Origin: Leifsonia xyli subsp. cynodontis DSM 46306
Lineage (GTDB): Bacteria > Actinomycetota > Actinomycetes > Actinomycetales > Microbacteriaceae
DNA: 64,000 bases
Assembly (NCBI RefSeq): GCF_000470775.1
Contig: NC_022438.1
Location: forward strand, 1,860,001 to 1,924,000
Reading direction: 5' to 3'
Positions 8,838 through 18,240 of the stretch are shown here, piece by piece. Both the position numbers and the translations under genes were made by a program. Numbering within the stretch: the stretch's first letter is position 1; each line of letters begins with the position of its first letter. The notes beneath the pieces are model-generated. The model saw only the letters and a list, made by a program, of their open reading frames with translations. It was not told the DNA's origin and searched no databases.

Positions 8838-9080
8838 TCAGGCGGTTGCCAGGATCGCCACGAGGCGGGCGGCGCCGAGCGCGAGCAGGGCCACGCCCAC
8901 GACGGCGAAGACGAGCCCGACCGCACGGGCGTCCTCCGCCCGGAACGGGCGACGGGCATCCCGATCGGCGAACAGGGCGGCAGCGGCCCGAGGACGGCGG
9001 AGGAGACAGAGGCCGAAGACGGCGAGCAGGGCCGCGAGCAGCGCGAAGAGGGCGAGGGGGACGAACTCCCGGGCGATCAT
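8838..9080 (-). CDS. Small two-helix membrane protein
   Basis: 80 residues with two hydrophobic stretches (PLALFALLAALLAVFGLCLL and VGLVFAVVGVALLALG) joined by an Arg/Asp-rich loop (RRPRAAAALFADRDARRPF). I do not recognise a named family. The frame is intact, the codon use is strongly high-GC, and it sits in the eno-ftsB interval in the operon direction, so it is probably real. Function unknown. Confidence 0.6.
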   Translation of the reverse strand: MIAREFVPLALFALLAALLAVFGLCLLRRPRAAAALFADRDARRPFRAEDARAVGLVFAVVGVALLALGAARLVAILATA

Positions 9081-9171
9081 GCCGCGAGTCTAACCAGCCG
9101 GGCCGCTTGCTGCGCCGCGCCTCGTGTACCCCACCGGGCGGAGGCCCGCTGTGAAAGCACCCCGCAGCACG

Positions 9172-9200
9172 GAGGCCCCGGCTCAGAGCCGGAGCCTCCC
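9172..9200 (-). terminator. Terminator hairpin after eno
   Basis: A GC-rich inverted repeat (GGAGGCCCCGGCTC / GCCGGAGCCTCC, one mismatch region) lies 17 bases beyond the eno stop on the minus strand. Confidence 0.6.
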
Positions 9201-9216
9201 GAGCGCACAGGGCGGC

Positions 9217-10536
<1,320 letters not shown>

Positions 10537-10587
10537 CTAGTGACGTTTCCCCGCCGTGTTTCGTGGCCGGTCCCGACGGGGAGAGGA

Positions 10588-10687
10588 CTCCCGGCGAACC
10601 CGGGAGCCTCTTCTCCGCTCCCTGCTGGCACGCCGATATCCCGGCGATTTCTCCTCCGTTTCCGCCCGCGCGGGAAACGGAGGAGAA
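10588..10687 (-). terminator. Two hairpins between hisS and eno
   Basis: The 309-base gap between the two minus-strand genes holds two inverted repeats: CTCCCGG/CCGGGAG at 10588-10606, and a perfect 15-bp stem TTCTCCTCCGTTTCC at 10649-10663 with its complement at 10673-10687. Two further copies of the GGAAACGGAGGA core follow at about 10716 (direct) and 10750 (inverted). The second hairpin probably terminates hisS. The eno promoter should lie between 10498 and 10588, but I see no clear boxes. Confidence 0.5.
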
Positions 10688-10773
10688 CCACCAGTGGAAC
10701 CCGCTCACTGTCAGGAAACGGAGGAGTTTCCGGGCGAAAGAGGCGAGATGTCCTCCGTTTTCGACGGGCGGAG

Positions 10774-10806
10774 GTGGGGCGGGGGCGGGGTGGGTGGGGT
10801 GGGTGG
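10774..10806 (+). other. G-run tract with G-quadruplex potential
   Basis: The plus strand has seven runs of two to five G separated by single bases, directly after the hisS stop codon. The hisS transcript would be C-rich here, and the template strand G-rich. Confidence 0.6.
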
Positions 10807-12102
10807 CTACCGCTCGTTCAGGGGTTTGAGGTCGAGAGTGGCGGCGGAGGCGCCGGCGTCCACGAAGGCGAAGGAGCGGAACCCGGCGGCGGCGGCACGG
10901 TCGAGCACCGCCTTCAGGTTCTTCGAGCGGCGGTCGAGACGCACCCGGCGACCGGCGGCGACGAGCTCCGACTTGATCGCGAGCAGCCGGCCGATCGGCA
11001 CCGCGGGGTCGTACACGAGCACGACCGAATCGGCTCCGGCGCTCTCCGGCAGCTCAAGGAGGTCGACCACGCGCTCGAAACCGATGGAGAAGCCGCAGGC
11101 GGGCACCTCCGTGCCGAGGAAGCGCCCGATCATGCCGTCGTAGCGGCCGCCGCCGCCGACAGAGCTGCCGGACCCCGGGTGCGCGATCTCGAAGATGGTG
11201 CCGGTGTAGTAGCCCATCCCGCGCACCAGCGTCGGATCGAACCGCAGCCGCACCCCCGTGGGCAGCGTGCCGAGCGCGTGGGCCAGCGCCTCCAGCTCGC
11301 CGATCGCATCGGTGTCCACGCCCGCGGGGAGGATGCGCGAGATCGCCTCGGCCGTCAGCTCCGCCCCGCCATCGGCCAGGTGCGGCTCGAAGCCGGCCAG
11401 GATGCCGCCGAGCACGGCCGCAGAGTCCGCGCCGCCCTCGCTCAGCTCGGCGACCACGCCCTCCGCCCCGATCTTGTCCAGTTTGTCGATCGAGATCAGC
11501 GCCTGCGGCCAGCGCGCCTCCGCAAAACCGCAGTGCTCGAGCAGTCCGTTCAGGATGCGGCGGTCGTTGATGCGGATCGTGCAGTCTTTCAGCCCCAGCG
11601 CGTCCAGCGTCGCCGCCGTCGCCGTGATCAGCTCGGCCTCCGCCAGCGGCGACGCTTCGCCGACGATGTCGATGTCGCACTGCACGAACTGCCGGTAGCG
11701 CCCCTTCTGCGGCCGTTCCGCCCGCCACACCGGCGCGATCTGGAGGGACCGGAACACCGGCGGCAGCTCGGCGCGGTGGCTGGCGAAGAAGCGGGCGAGC
11801 GGAACGGTGAGGTCGAAGCGGAGGCCGAGGTCGCACAGCGAGAGCGTGTCCCTGGACTCGATCGCCGCCCGCAGGTCGTCTCCGCTGAGACCGCGCTTCA
11901 GGACGCTGAACGCGAGCTTCTCGTTGTCTCCGCCGAGTCCCGAGTGCAGCCGCGCGACGTCCTCGGCCACCGGCGTCTCGATCTCGTCGAAACCGTGCGC
12001 CGAGAGACTGCGCCGGATCACCCCCAGCGCGTGCTCGCGGCGGGCCTTCTCGGCCGGAAGGAAGTCGCGCATACCGCGGGGAGGGGTGATCGGAGAGGCC
12101 AT
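10807..12102 (-). CDS. hisS: Histidyl-tRNA synthetase
   Basis: 431 residues, the usual bacterial length. This class II synthetase charges tRNA-His. Visible are the N-terminal GMRDFLPAEKARRE, class II motif 2 in APVWRAERPQKGRYRQFVQ, the HisA segment LVRGMGYYTGTIFEI (about residue 260), motif 3 in ACGFSIGFERV and an anticodon-binding C-terminal domain. The ATG at 12102 fits the family start. Intact. Confidence 0.97.
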   Translation of the reverse strand: MASPITPPRGMRDFLPAEKARREHALGVIRRSLSAHGFDEIETPVAEDVARLHSGLGGDNEKLAFSVLKRGLSGDDLRAAIESRDTLSLCDLGLRFDLTVPLARFFASHRAELPPVFRSLQIAPVWRAERPQKGRYRQFVQCDIDIVGEASPLAEAELITATAATLDALGLKDCTIRINDRRILNGLLEHCGFAEARWPQALISIDKLDKIGAEGVVAELSEGGADSAAVLGGILAGFEPHLADGGAELTAEAISRILPAGVDTDAIGELEALAHALGTLPTGVRLRFDPTLVRGMGYYTGTIFEIAHPGSGSSVGGGGRYDGMIGRFLGTEVPACGFSIGFERVVDLLELPESAGADSVVLVYDPAVPIGRLLAIKSELVAAGRRVRLDRRSKNLKAVLDRAAAAGFRSFAFVDAGASAATLDLKPLNER

Positions 12103-12163
12103 GCCTCCGATTCTTCCATCAGTTGCGTTCGCTCTCCTCCCGCGCCCGGGGGCGGGCCGGGCG

Positions 12164-12971
12164 TCACGAGCGGTGATGCCTTCCCCTCGGCACCACCAGC
12201 GGCGTCCCCGTCACCGGGTCGTCCACGATGACCGACTCCACCCCGAACACCTCGCGGACGAGTCCCGCCGTCACGACGGAGGCCGGTTCGCCGGACGCCA
12301 CGATCTCCCCCGCCCGCAGCGCGACCAGGTGGTCCGCGTACCTCGCGGCCAGGTTGAGGTCGTGCAGCACCATCGCGATGGTCGTGCCCCGGGCGGCGTT
12401 CAGGTCGAGAAGGAGGTCCAGCACCTCGAGCTGGTGGGCGATGTCGAGGAAGGTGGTCGGCTCGTCGAGCAGGAGGATGTCGGTCTGCTGGGCGAGGGCC
12501 ATCGCGATCCAGACGCGCTGGCGCTGGCCGCCGGAGAGCTCGTCGATGGCGCGCTCAGCCAGGGCGGCGACACCGGTGGCGGTCATGGCTTCGGCGACCG
12601 CAGCGTCGTCCTCGGCCGTCCAGCGGCGGAACCAGCCCTGGTGCGGGTAGCCGGCCGCGGGAGACGAGATCGGCGACGGTGATGCCGTCGGGGGCGGCCG
12701 GAGTCTGCGGGAGGAGCCCCAGCCGGGTCGCGACCTGCTTGGTGGGGAGGGTGTGGAGGTCGGCGCCGTCGAGCAGCACCGCGCCCGAGGCCGGCGCGAG
12801 CAGGCGGGCGAGCCCGCGCAGGAGCGTGGACTTGCCGCAGGCATTGGGGCCGACGATCGCGGTGAGGCGGCCGGGCGGGATCTCCAGATCGAGGCCGGCG
12901 ACGACGACCCGGCCCTCGTAGGCGAGGGTCAGGCCGCTCGCGGCGAGCGTGCGGACGGCGGTGTCGGTCAT
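12164..12971 (-). pseudogene. Siderophore ABC transporter ATPase (FecE/FepC type), frameshifted
   Basis: The N-terminal half ([20 protein letters not shown], Walker A in [11 protein letters not shown]) and the C-terminal half (signature [16 protein letters not shown], Walker [13 protein letters not shown], switch [13 protein letters not shown]) are in different frames. One extra G near 12652 disrupts [15 protein letters not shown]. All motifs survive, so the lesion looks recent. Its ATG lies four bases after the stop of the fecD-like gene. Without it the importer cannot be energised unless another ATPase substitutes. Confidence 0.88.
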
Positions 12972-12974
12972 GTG

Positions 12975-14001
12975 TCAGCCTCCCCGGCCGATGCGGTCGG
13001 TCTTGGTGAGCAGCCAGAGCAGGTACGGCGCCCCGACGACGCCGGTGACGACGGCGAACTGGGCGACGATGTCGGAGGCGACGAGCATGAGCGCGCCGAG
13101 GAGACGAGCGCGAGCGAACCGCGGCCGACCAGGCGGCGGGCGATCGGCGCGGCGAGGAAGGCCACGAACGAGACGGGGCCGGCCACCGCGACCGCGAACG
13201 CCGCGAGCGCCACCGCCACCCCGACGACGAGGATGCGCGTGTACACCGGCCGCACGCCGATCCCGGCGGCCGTGTCGTCGCCGAGGCCGAGGGCGGCGAG
13301 CGGGCGGCCGAGGAGCAGGGCGCACGGGATGAGCACGGCCGCGGCCACGGCGAGCGCGACCGGGTCCACCGCGTTCAGGCTCCCGGCGATCCACACGAGC
13401 GCTTGCTGCACATCGCTCAGATCGGCGCGAGTGAGGACGTATGCGACGACGGCGGAGCAGATCGCGGCGACGGCGATGCCGACGAGCACGAAGCGGTAGC
13501 CGCTCACGCCGCGCCGGGCAAGCAGGGAGATGAGGAGGGCCGCGAGGAGGGTGCCGCCCAGCACGACGCCGGAGAGCGCGAGCCCGGTGAGGCCGAACCA
13601 GACGAGCGCGATCGCGCCGGCGGCGCTGGCGCTGGCTGTGATGCCGATGATGTCGGGGCTCGCGAGTGGATTGCGGGCGACCGACTGGATGAGCGCCCCG
13701 GAGAGCCCGCGAGGCACGCGCCGACGAGGGCGGCGGCCACGAGCCGTGGCAGCCGCAGCTCCAGGATGACGAACGAGGTGAGCCGGTCCGCCCGCCCGAT
13801 CAGCGCGGCCAGGACGTCCTGCGGAGCGACCCCGGCGGCGCCCCCGGTGAGCGAGAGCGCGCCGATGGCGACGACGAGCGCGGCGAGCACCGCGGTGACC
13901 CGCGCGGCACGGCCGTTCCGGCGGCGACGGTCGGCGCCCAGCACCCGCGTCGCCCCGGCGAACGCGTCCGCAGTGTTCGAGGTCTTGGCCGACGCGCTCA
14001 C
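12975..14001 (-). pseudogene. Siderophore ABC permease (FecD/FepG type), two frameshifts
   Basis: A BtuC/FecCD-family permease would be about 340 residues and ten helices. The N-terminal part (VTAVLAALVVAIGALSL, ILELRLPRLVAAALVGA) shifts frame near 13710, before SGALIQSVARNPLASPDIIG. A second shift near 13095 precedes LMLVASDIVAQFAVVTGVV. The GTG start at 14001 overlaps the stop of the preceding permease. Confidence 0.88.
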
Positions 14002-15060
14002 AGGCTCATCAGCTTCCGGCGACGTACCAGGACGATGAACAGCGGCGCCCCGACGAATGCCAGGACGACGCCGGCCTGCAGCTCACCCGGCGGTGCGGCA
14101 ACGCGGCCGATGACATCACAGATCAGCAGCAGCGCCGGAGCGAACACAGCTGAGAAGGCCAGGATGCGACGATAGTCCGCGCCGACGGCCCAGCGGGCGG
14201 CATGCGGCACGACGAGCCCGACGAACGCGAGGGGGCCGACGGCGGCCGTCGCCGAACCGCACAGCAGCACGATCGCGACAGCGGAGAGCAGCCGCGCGCG
14301 GCCGACCCGCTGCCCGAGCCCGCGCGCGACATCGTCGCCGAGCGCGAGGCCGTTGAGCGCACGGCCGAGGGCGAAGGCCAGGACCGCCCCGATCGCGAGC
14401 GTCGGCAGCACTTGCAGCAGGATGCGCGGTTCCGCGGCCAGCCAGCGAGCCGACCTGCCAGAAGCGCAGCTGGTCGAGCGAACCGCGGCTCGTCAGCATC
14501 GCCGCGGTGAGGAGCGAGCCGAGGGCGGCGGAGACGGCGGCGCCCGCGAGCGCGAGCTTGATCGGCGTCGCGCCCTCCCGCCCAGCCGACGACACGGCGT
14601 AGACCAGCCCGGCGGCGAGCGCGGCGCCGAGGAAGGCGAACCACACAGAGACCGAGGCCGTGGCGACGCCCAGCGTCCCGATCGCCACGACGACCGCGAG
14701 CGCGGCACCGGCGTTGACGCCGAGAAGGCCGTGATCGGCGAGCGGGTTGCGAGAGAGTCCCTGCATCACCGTCCCGGCGAGGCCGAGAGCGAGCCCGGCC
14801 GCCACGCCGAGCAGCGTGCGGGGCAGCCGGCTGCCGACGACCACGAGCGTGTCGGGACCGGTCCCGGCCGGGTGGGACAGCGCATCGAGCACCACGGCCG
14901 GGGGGATGGTGCGCGCTCCCACCATGAGACTCAGCAGACAGGCCACGAGCAGCACGAGGACGGCGATCGCGAAGCCCGCGAGGGTGCGCCGACGCCGCCG
15001 GCCGGCCGGGGAGGACTCCCCGGCGCGACCGGCGCTCGGCGCGAGGACGCTCGCGGACAT
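13998..15060 (-). pseudogene. Siderophore ABC permease (FecC/FepD type), frameshifted
   Basis: Partner permease of the FecCD family. The N-terminal two thirds (VVVGSRLPRTLLGVAAGLAL, GTVMQGLSRNPLADHGLLGV) are open from ATG 15060. Near 14438, after FWQVGSLAGR, the frame breaks; the rest (VLPTLAIGAVLAFALGRALN, GPLAFVGLVVPHAAR) follows in another frame. Seven bases separate it from the binding-protein stop, so this was the second gene of the operon. Confidence 0.88.
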
Positions 15061-15067
15061 CGGCGGG

Positions 15068-16120
15068 TTACTTGACCTTCTCGGCGGCGGCGAGCTGTGG
15101 CACGTACGTGCCGAGCATCCACGGGATGCTGAGCACGCTCGGCGCGCTGGTCGCGGCGACGAACGGCTCCCCCACGATCGGAGCGAAGCGGCCCTCCTTG
15201 ACCGCCGGCATAGCGGCCACGAGCGGGTCAGCGGTGAAGGCGTCGACCGACGCTTGGCTGTCGAAGTACATCATCAGCAGATCGGTGTCGATCGCGGAGA
15301 GGTTCTCGTAGCTGACCGGGAAGAAGAAGCTGCCGTCGCCCTTGTGGGAGTCGAGGGCGACGACGCTCGGGGAGTCCTTCATCCCGAGGTCGTTCAGCAG
15401 CTGCACGCGCGGGTCTTCGGCGCGGTAGACGTTGAGGACGTCCGGCTCATTGGCAGCGGCGTAGAAGAAGGTTTTGCCTTCGATCGCCGGGGGCTTGCCG
15501 GAGAGGTCGCGGACGCTGTGCTCGGTCTTGGCGACGAGGGCGGTCGCCTCCGCGGACAGGCCGAGGGCCTTGCCGACGATCGCGGTCTGGTCGCGCCAGC
15601 TGGTCGCCCAGGGCTTCCCGGGGTAGGCGACGACCGGGGCGATCTTGCTGAGTTTGTCGAACTCCGCCTGCGTCATGCCGGAGTAGGGGGCGAGGATGAC
15701 GTCGGGCTTGGCCTTCACGAACTCCTCGAACGGCACCTCGCCGGTGTCGGCGTTCAGCAGCTGCGGGGTCTTGCCGCCGAGGGCGGCGATCTTCTCGGCG
15801 TCCCAGGGCAGCACACCGTTCTTGTCGCCGCCGTAGGTGGACTTCGGCATGGCGACCGGCACGATCCCGAGCGCGAGCACGATGTCCTGCGCACCCCAGC
15901 CCCAGGTGACGACCCGCTCCGGTTTGGCGTCGATCGTGGTCTTGCCGAGCGCCGAGTCGACGGTGACGGGGAAGGCTCCCGCGTCGGCCGAGGACGAGCG
16001 CTGGTCTCCGGGGGCTGCGGCGGAGCAGCCGACGAGGGCCAGAGCCGCGGAGGCGGCGACCGCGGTCGCGATCAGGGCGAGGCGCGAGCGGCGACGGCCG
16101 GCGCGGTCGGAAAGGGGCAT
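15068..16120 (-). CDS. Iron-siderophore binding lipoprotein (FecB/FhuD type)
   Basis: About 350 residues. A basic N-terminus, a hydrophobic segment and the lipobox ALVGCS (Cys about residue 32) mark a lipoprotein anchored outside the membrane. The mature part is a class III solute-binding protein (PERVVTWGWGAQDIVLALGI, KPDVILAPYSGMT), the type that delivers ferric siderophores to FecCD permeases. The gene is intact, unlike the three following transport genes. An IdeR/DtxR-type iron box lies 56 bases upstream. Two adjacent ATGs (16120, 16123) follow GAGGAG; I prefer 16120 for spacing. Confidence 0.88.
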   Translation of the reverse strand: MPLSDRAGRRRSRLALIATAVAASAALALVGCSAAAPGDQRSSSADAGAFPVTVDSALGKTTIDAKPERVVTWGWGAQDIVLALGIVPVAMPKSTYGGDKNGVLPWDAEKIAALGGKTPQLLNADTGEVPFEEFVKAKPDVILAPYSGMTQAEFDKLSKIAPVVAYPGKPWATSWRDQTAIVGKALGLSAEATALVAKTEHSVRDLSGKPPAIEGKTFFYAAANEPDVLNVYRAEDPRVQLLNDLGMKDSPSVVALDSHKGDGSFFFPVSYENLSAIDTDLLMMYFDSQASVDAFTADPLVAAMPAVKEGRFAPIVGEPFVAATSAPSVLSIPWMLGTYVPQLAAAEKVK

Positions 16121-16175
16121 CATTCTCCTCGGTGGGATGGGGAGCGCGGGTGGGCTTCCATACCGATGGTGGCAT

Positions 16176-16194
16176 TTAGGCAAGCCTAACCTAA
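16176..16194 (-). promoter_or_regulatory. IdeR/DtxR-type iron box
   Basis: On the minus strand the 19 bases TTAGGTTAGGCTTGCCTAA closely match the DtxR/IdeR consensus TTAGGTTAGSCTAACCTAA. It overlaps the mazG stop codon and lies upstream of the siderophore-binding protein gene, so iron-dependent repression of that operon is the likely role. Confidence 0.85.
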
Positions 16195-16838
16195 GAAGCG
16201 CTCTCCTGTTCCCGAATCTCCCCCTGCAATCCCCGGAGGGCGCCGCGCAGAGCCCGCTCCGCGTCCAGACCCTGAGCCTTCGCGGTCGCCACGATCCCCA
16301 GCAGCAGCGGACCGAGCTCGTCCTCGCTGCCGAAGCGGACTCCGCCCGCCCCGGACCGTGCGGGGAGCCCGGCCTTCTGGGCACGGCCGAGCAGCTTGTC
16401 CGCGAGCGCGAGCGCGGGCATCCCCAGCGGGACCCCGTCGAGCACGCTCGTGCGGTCCGGCTTCTCCTGCTTCTTCAGCTCGTCCCAGAAGCCGGCGACC
16501 TCCTCCGCCGTCTCCGCCGTGAGGCCGCCGCCGAAGACGTGCGGATGCCGGCCGACCATCTTCCGCGTCATCCGCTCGGCGACATCCTGGATGTCGAAGC
16601 CCTCACCCGGGGTGTGCGCGGCGATATCGGCATGGAACAGCACCTGGTAGAGCACATCGCCCAGCTCCTCGAGCATCACGTCCCGGTCGCCGGTCTCGAT
16701 CGCCTCGATGAGCTCGTACGTCTCCTCGACGAGGTACGGCACGAGCGACTCGTGGGTCTGGTCGGCGTCCCACGGGCAGCCGCCGGGGGCGCGGAGACGG
16801 GACATGACGGCGATGAGCTCGTCGAGCTTGGTTTGCAC
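16191..16838 (-). CDS. mazG: Nucleoside triphosphate pyrophosphohydrolase MazG
   Basis: 215 residues. The MazG fold hydrolyses (d)NTPs to NMP and pyrophosphate. Seen are GGCPWDADQTHESLVPYLVEE, the metal-binding EETYELIEAIE followed by EELGDVLYQVLFHADIA, and GRHPHVFGGG. It starts at GTG 16838 after a GGGGG run. The length suits the actinobacterial form with one clear catalytic domain. The TAG stop overlaps the iron box of the next gene. Confidence 0.93.
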   Translation of the reverse strand: MQTKLDELIAVMSRLRAPGGCPWDADQTHESLVPYLVEETYELIEAIETGDRDVMLEELGDVLYQVLFHADIAAHTPGEGFDIQDVAERMTRKMVGRHPHVFGGGLTAETAEEVAGFWDELKKQEKPDRTSVLDGVPLGMPALALADKLLGRAQKAGLPARSGAGGVRFGSEDELGPLLLGIVATAKAQGLDAERALRGALRGLQGEIREQESAS

Positions 16839-16849
16839 GCCCCCATCCT

Positions 16850-16900
16850 CTCACCGCCGTGGTCGTCTCACCGCCTTCGGCCTCTCACCGCCGTCGGCGC
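16850..16900. repeat. Three tandem 17-bp repeats
   Basis: Three imperfect copies, each starting CTCACCGCC (16850, 16867, 16884), lie between the divergent mazG and nhaA genes, where both promoters must lie. Confidence 0.6.
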
Positions 16901-16910
16901 GAGCGCGCCC

Positions 16911-16990
16911 GGTAGACTGGCTCCCCGGTGTGCCGGGAAGTCTGGTCGGCGTGGACTCCCCTGTGTACGCGCGAGCGCGAGAAAAGGCTT
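16911..16990 (+). promoter_or_regulatory. Structured leader upstream of nhaA
   Basis: AGACT (16914-16918) can pair with AGTCT (16939-16943), enclosing CCCGG-TGTG-CCGGG (about 16924-16937). A CGCGCGAGCGCG element follows before the AAAGGC ribosome site. The layout resembles a structured 5' leader. I cannot assign it to a named riboswitch class from sequence alone. Confidence 0.45.
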
Positions 16991-16993
16991 CCC

Positions 16994-18133
16994 ATGAGCA
17001 TCATCCGTTCCGAGCGGACCGCCGCCGGTCTCCTCCTCGGCGCCGCCGCCCTCGGCCTCCTGCTGGCGAACGCCCCGGCCGGACCCGCACTGCTCGGCCT
17101 GCAGCACACCCGCCTCGGCATCGGTCCCGTCCCCCTCAGCGCCGGCCACTGGATCAGCGACGGACTGCTGGCGGTGTTCTTCTTCATCGTCGCGGTCGAG
17201 CTGAAGCACGAACTCGTCGCCGGCGAGCTGAACTCGTGGAAGAAAGCCGCCCATCCCGCCATCGCGGCGGTCGCCGGCGTGATCGTCCCGGCGCTCGTCT
17301 ATCTCGGATTCACGGCGGGGACCGGGTACGCGGACGGCTGGCCCATCCCGACCGCGACCGATATCGCCTTCGCGCTCGGTGTGCTCGCCGTCTTCGGGCG
17401 CGGGCTGCCCAACCGGCTGCGAGTGTTCCTGCTGGCGCTGGCAGTGCTGGACGATCTGATCGCCATCGTCATCATCGCCGTGTTCTTCACGACCGCCCCC
17501 GACCTCCTGGAACTGGGGCTCGCGGCGATCGTGGTGACCGCGTTCGGGATGCTGAGCAGAAGACTGCGCGGCCGGATGCGCTGGCCTCTCGGCGTCTCGA
17601 TGACCCTGCTCGCGCTGCTCGCGTGGTGGCTGGTGTACGACTCGGGCGTCCACGCGACCATCGCGGGCGTCGCGCTCGGATTCGCGATGGCAAGGCGGCC
17701 GGGGGAGCGCGTGACGCACGCCCTGGAACCGTGGTCGAACGGTGTCATCCTGCCGCTGTTCGCGTTCTCGGCGGCGCTGGTCGTCATCCCTTCCGTGTCG
17801 CCGGCGGAGCTGACGCCGGCGTTCTGGGGCATCCTCGTCGCGCTGCCGGTGGGCAAGCTGATCGGAATCACGCTCGGCGGATGGCTGGGGTCGTTCACCC
17901 GGACGAAGGGGGAACGGGCTCGGCTGCCATTCTTCGGCCTCGTGACGATCGGCGCGCTGGGCGGGATCGGATTCACGGTGTCGCTGCTGATGAACGAGCT
18001 GGCGTTCGCGGGAGACGAGGAGGCCAGCACCGAAGGCACGCTCGCCGTGCTGCTCGGGTCCGCGATCGCGATCACCGTGTCGGGGGCACTGGTGACAGCG
18101 CTGGCCCGGCGGCACCGGCGGGCGCACCGCTGA
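16994..18133 (+). CDS. nhaA: Na+/H+ antiporter NhaA
   Basis: 379 residues with about twelve membrane helices. It exchanges external protons for internal Na+ or Li+. Diagnostic segments are FFFIVAVELKHELVAGEL, PTATDIAFALGVLAVFG, the ion-binding Asp pair in LALAVLDDLIAIVIIAVFF (about residue 155), HATIAGVALGFAMARR and GALGGIGFTVSLLMNELAF. ATG 16994 is preceded by AAAGG. It is a lone plus-strand gene, convergent with mfd. Intact. Confidence 0.95.
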   Translation: MSIIRSERTAAGLLLGAAALGLLLANAPAGPALLGLQHTRLGIGPVPLSAGHWISDGLLAVFFFIVAVELKHELVAGELNSWKKAAHPAIAAVAGVIVPALVYLGFTAGTGYADGWPIPTATDIAFALGVLAVFGRGLPNRLRVFLLALAVLDDLIAIVIIAVFFTTAPDLLELGLAAIVVTAFGMLSRRLRGRMRWPLGVSMTLLALLAWWLVYDSGVHATIAGVALGFAMARRPGERVTHALEPWSNGVILPLFAFSAALVVIPSVSPAELTPAFWGILVALPVGKLIGITLGGWLGSFTRTKGERARLPFFGLVTIGALGGIGFTVSLLMNELAFAGDEEASTEGTLAVLLGSAIAITVSGALVTALARRHRRAHR

Positions 18134-18138
18134 CCCGC

Positions 18139-18236
18139 CGCCGGAAAAGAGAGGAGCATGTGCGGCCGGGGAGTCCGAAACGCAGGAAAGGGAGGAGAAC
18201 TCGTGCGGGGAGAGCCGGGGGTCCTCCTTTTCTGAG
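18139..18236. terminator. Imperfect inverted repeat between nhaA and mfd
   Basis: GAAAAGAGAGGAG and GGAAAGGGAGGAG are followed by TCCTCCTTTTC near 18219, which can pair with either copy. The gap between these convergent genes is a natural place for a bidirectional terminator. The motif resembles the repeat seen near 10650. Confidence 0.45.
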
Positions 18237-18240
18237 GGAG

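Noticed and set aside
12975..15060. Frameshifts in the siderophore permeases as sequencing errors
   Set aside because: Lesions are concentrated in accessory genes across the window, while equally GC-rich core genes have none. True mutations are favoured, though resequencing would settle it.
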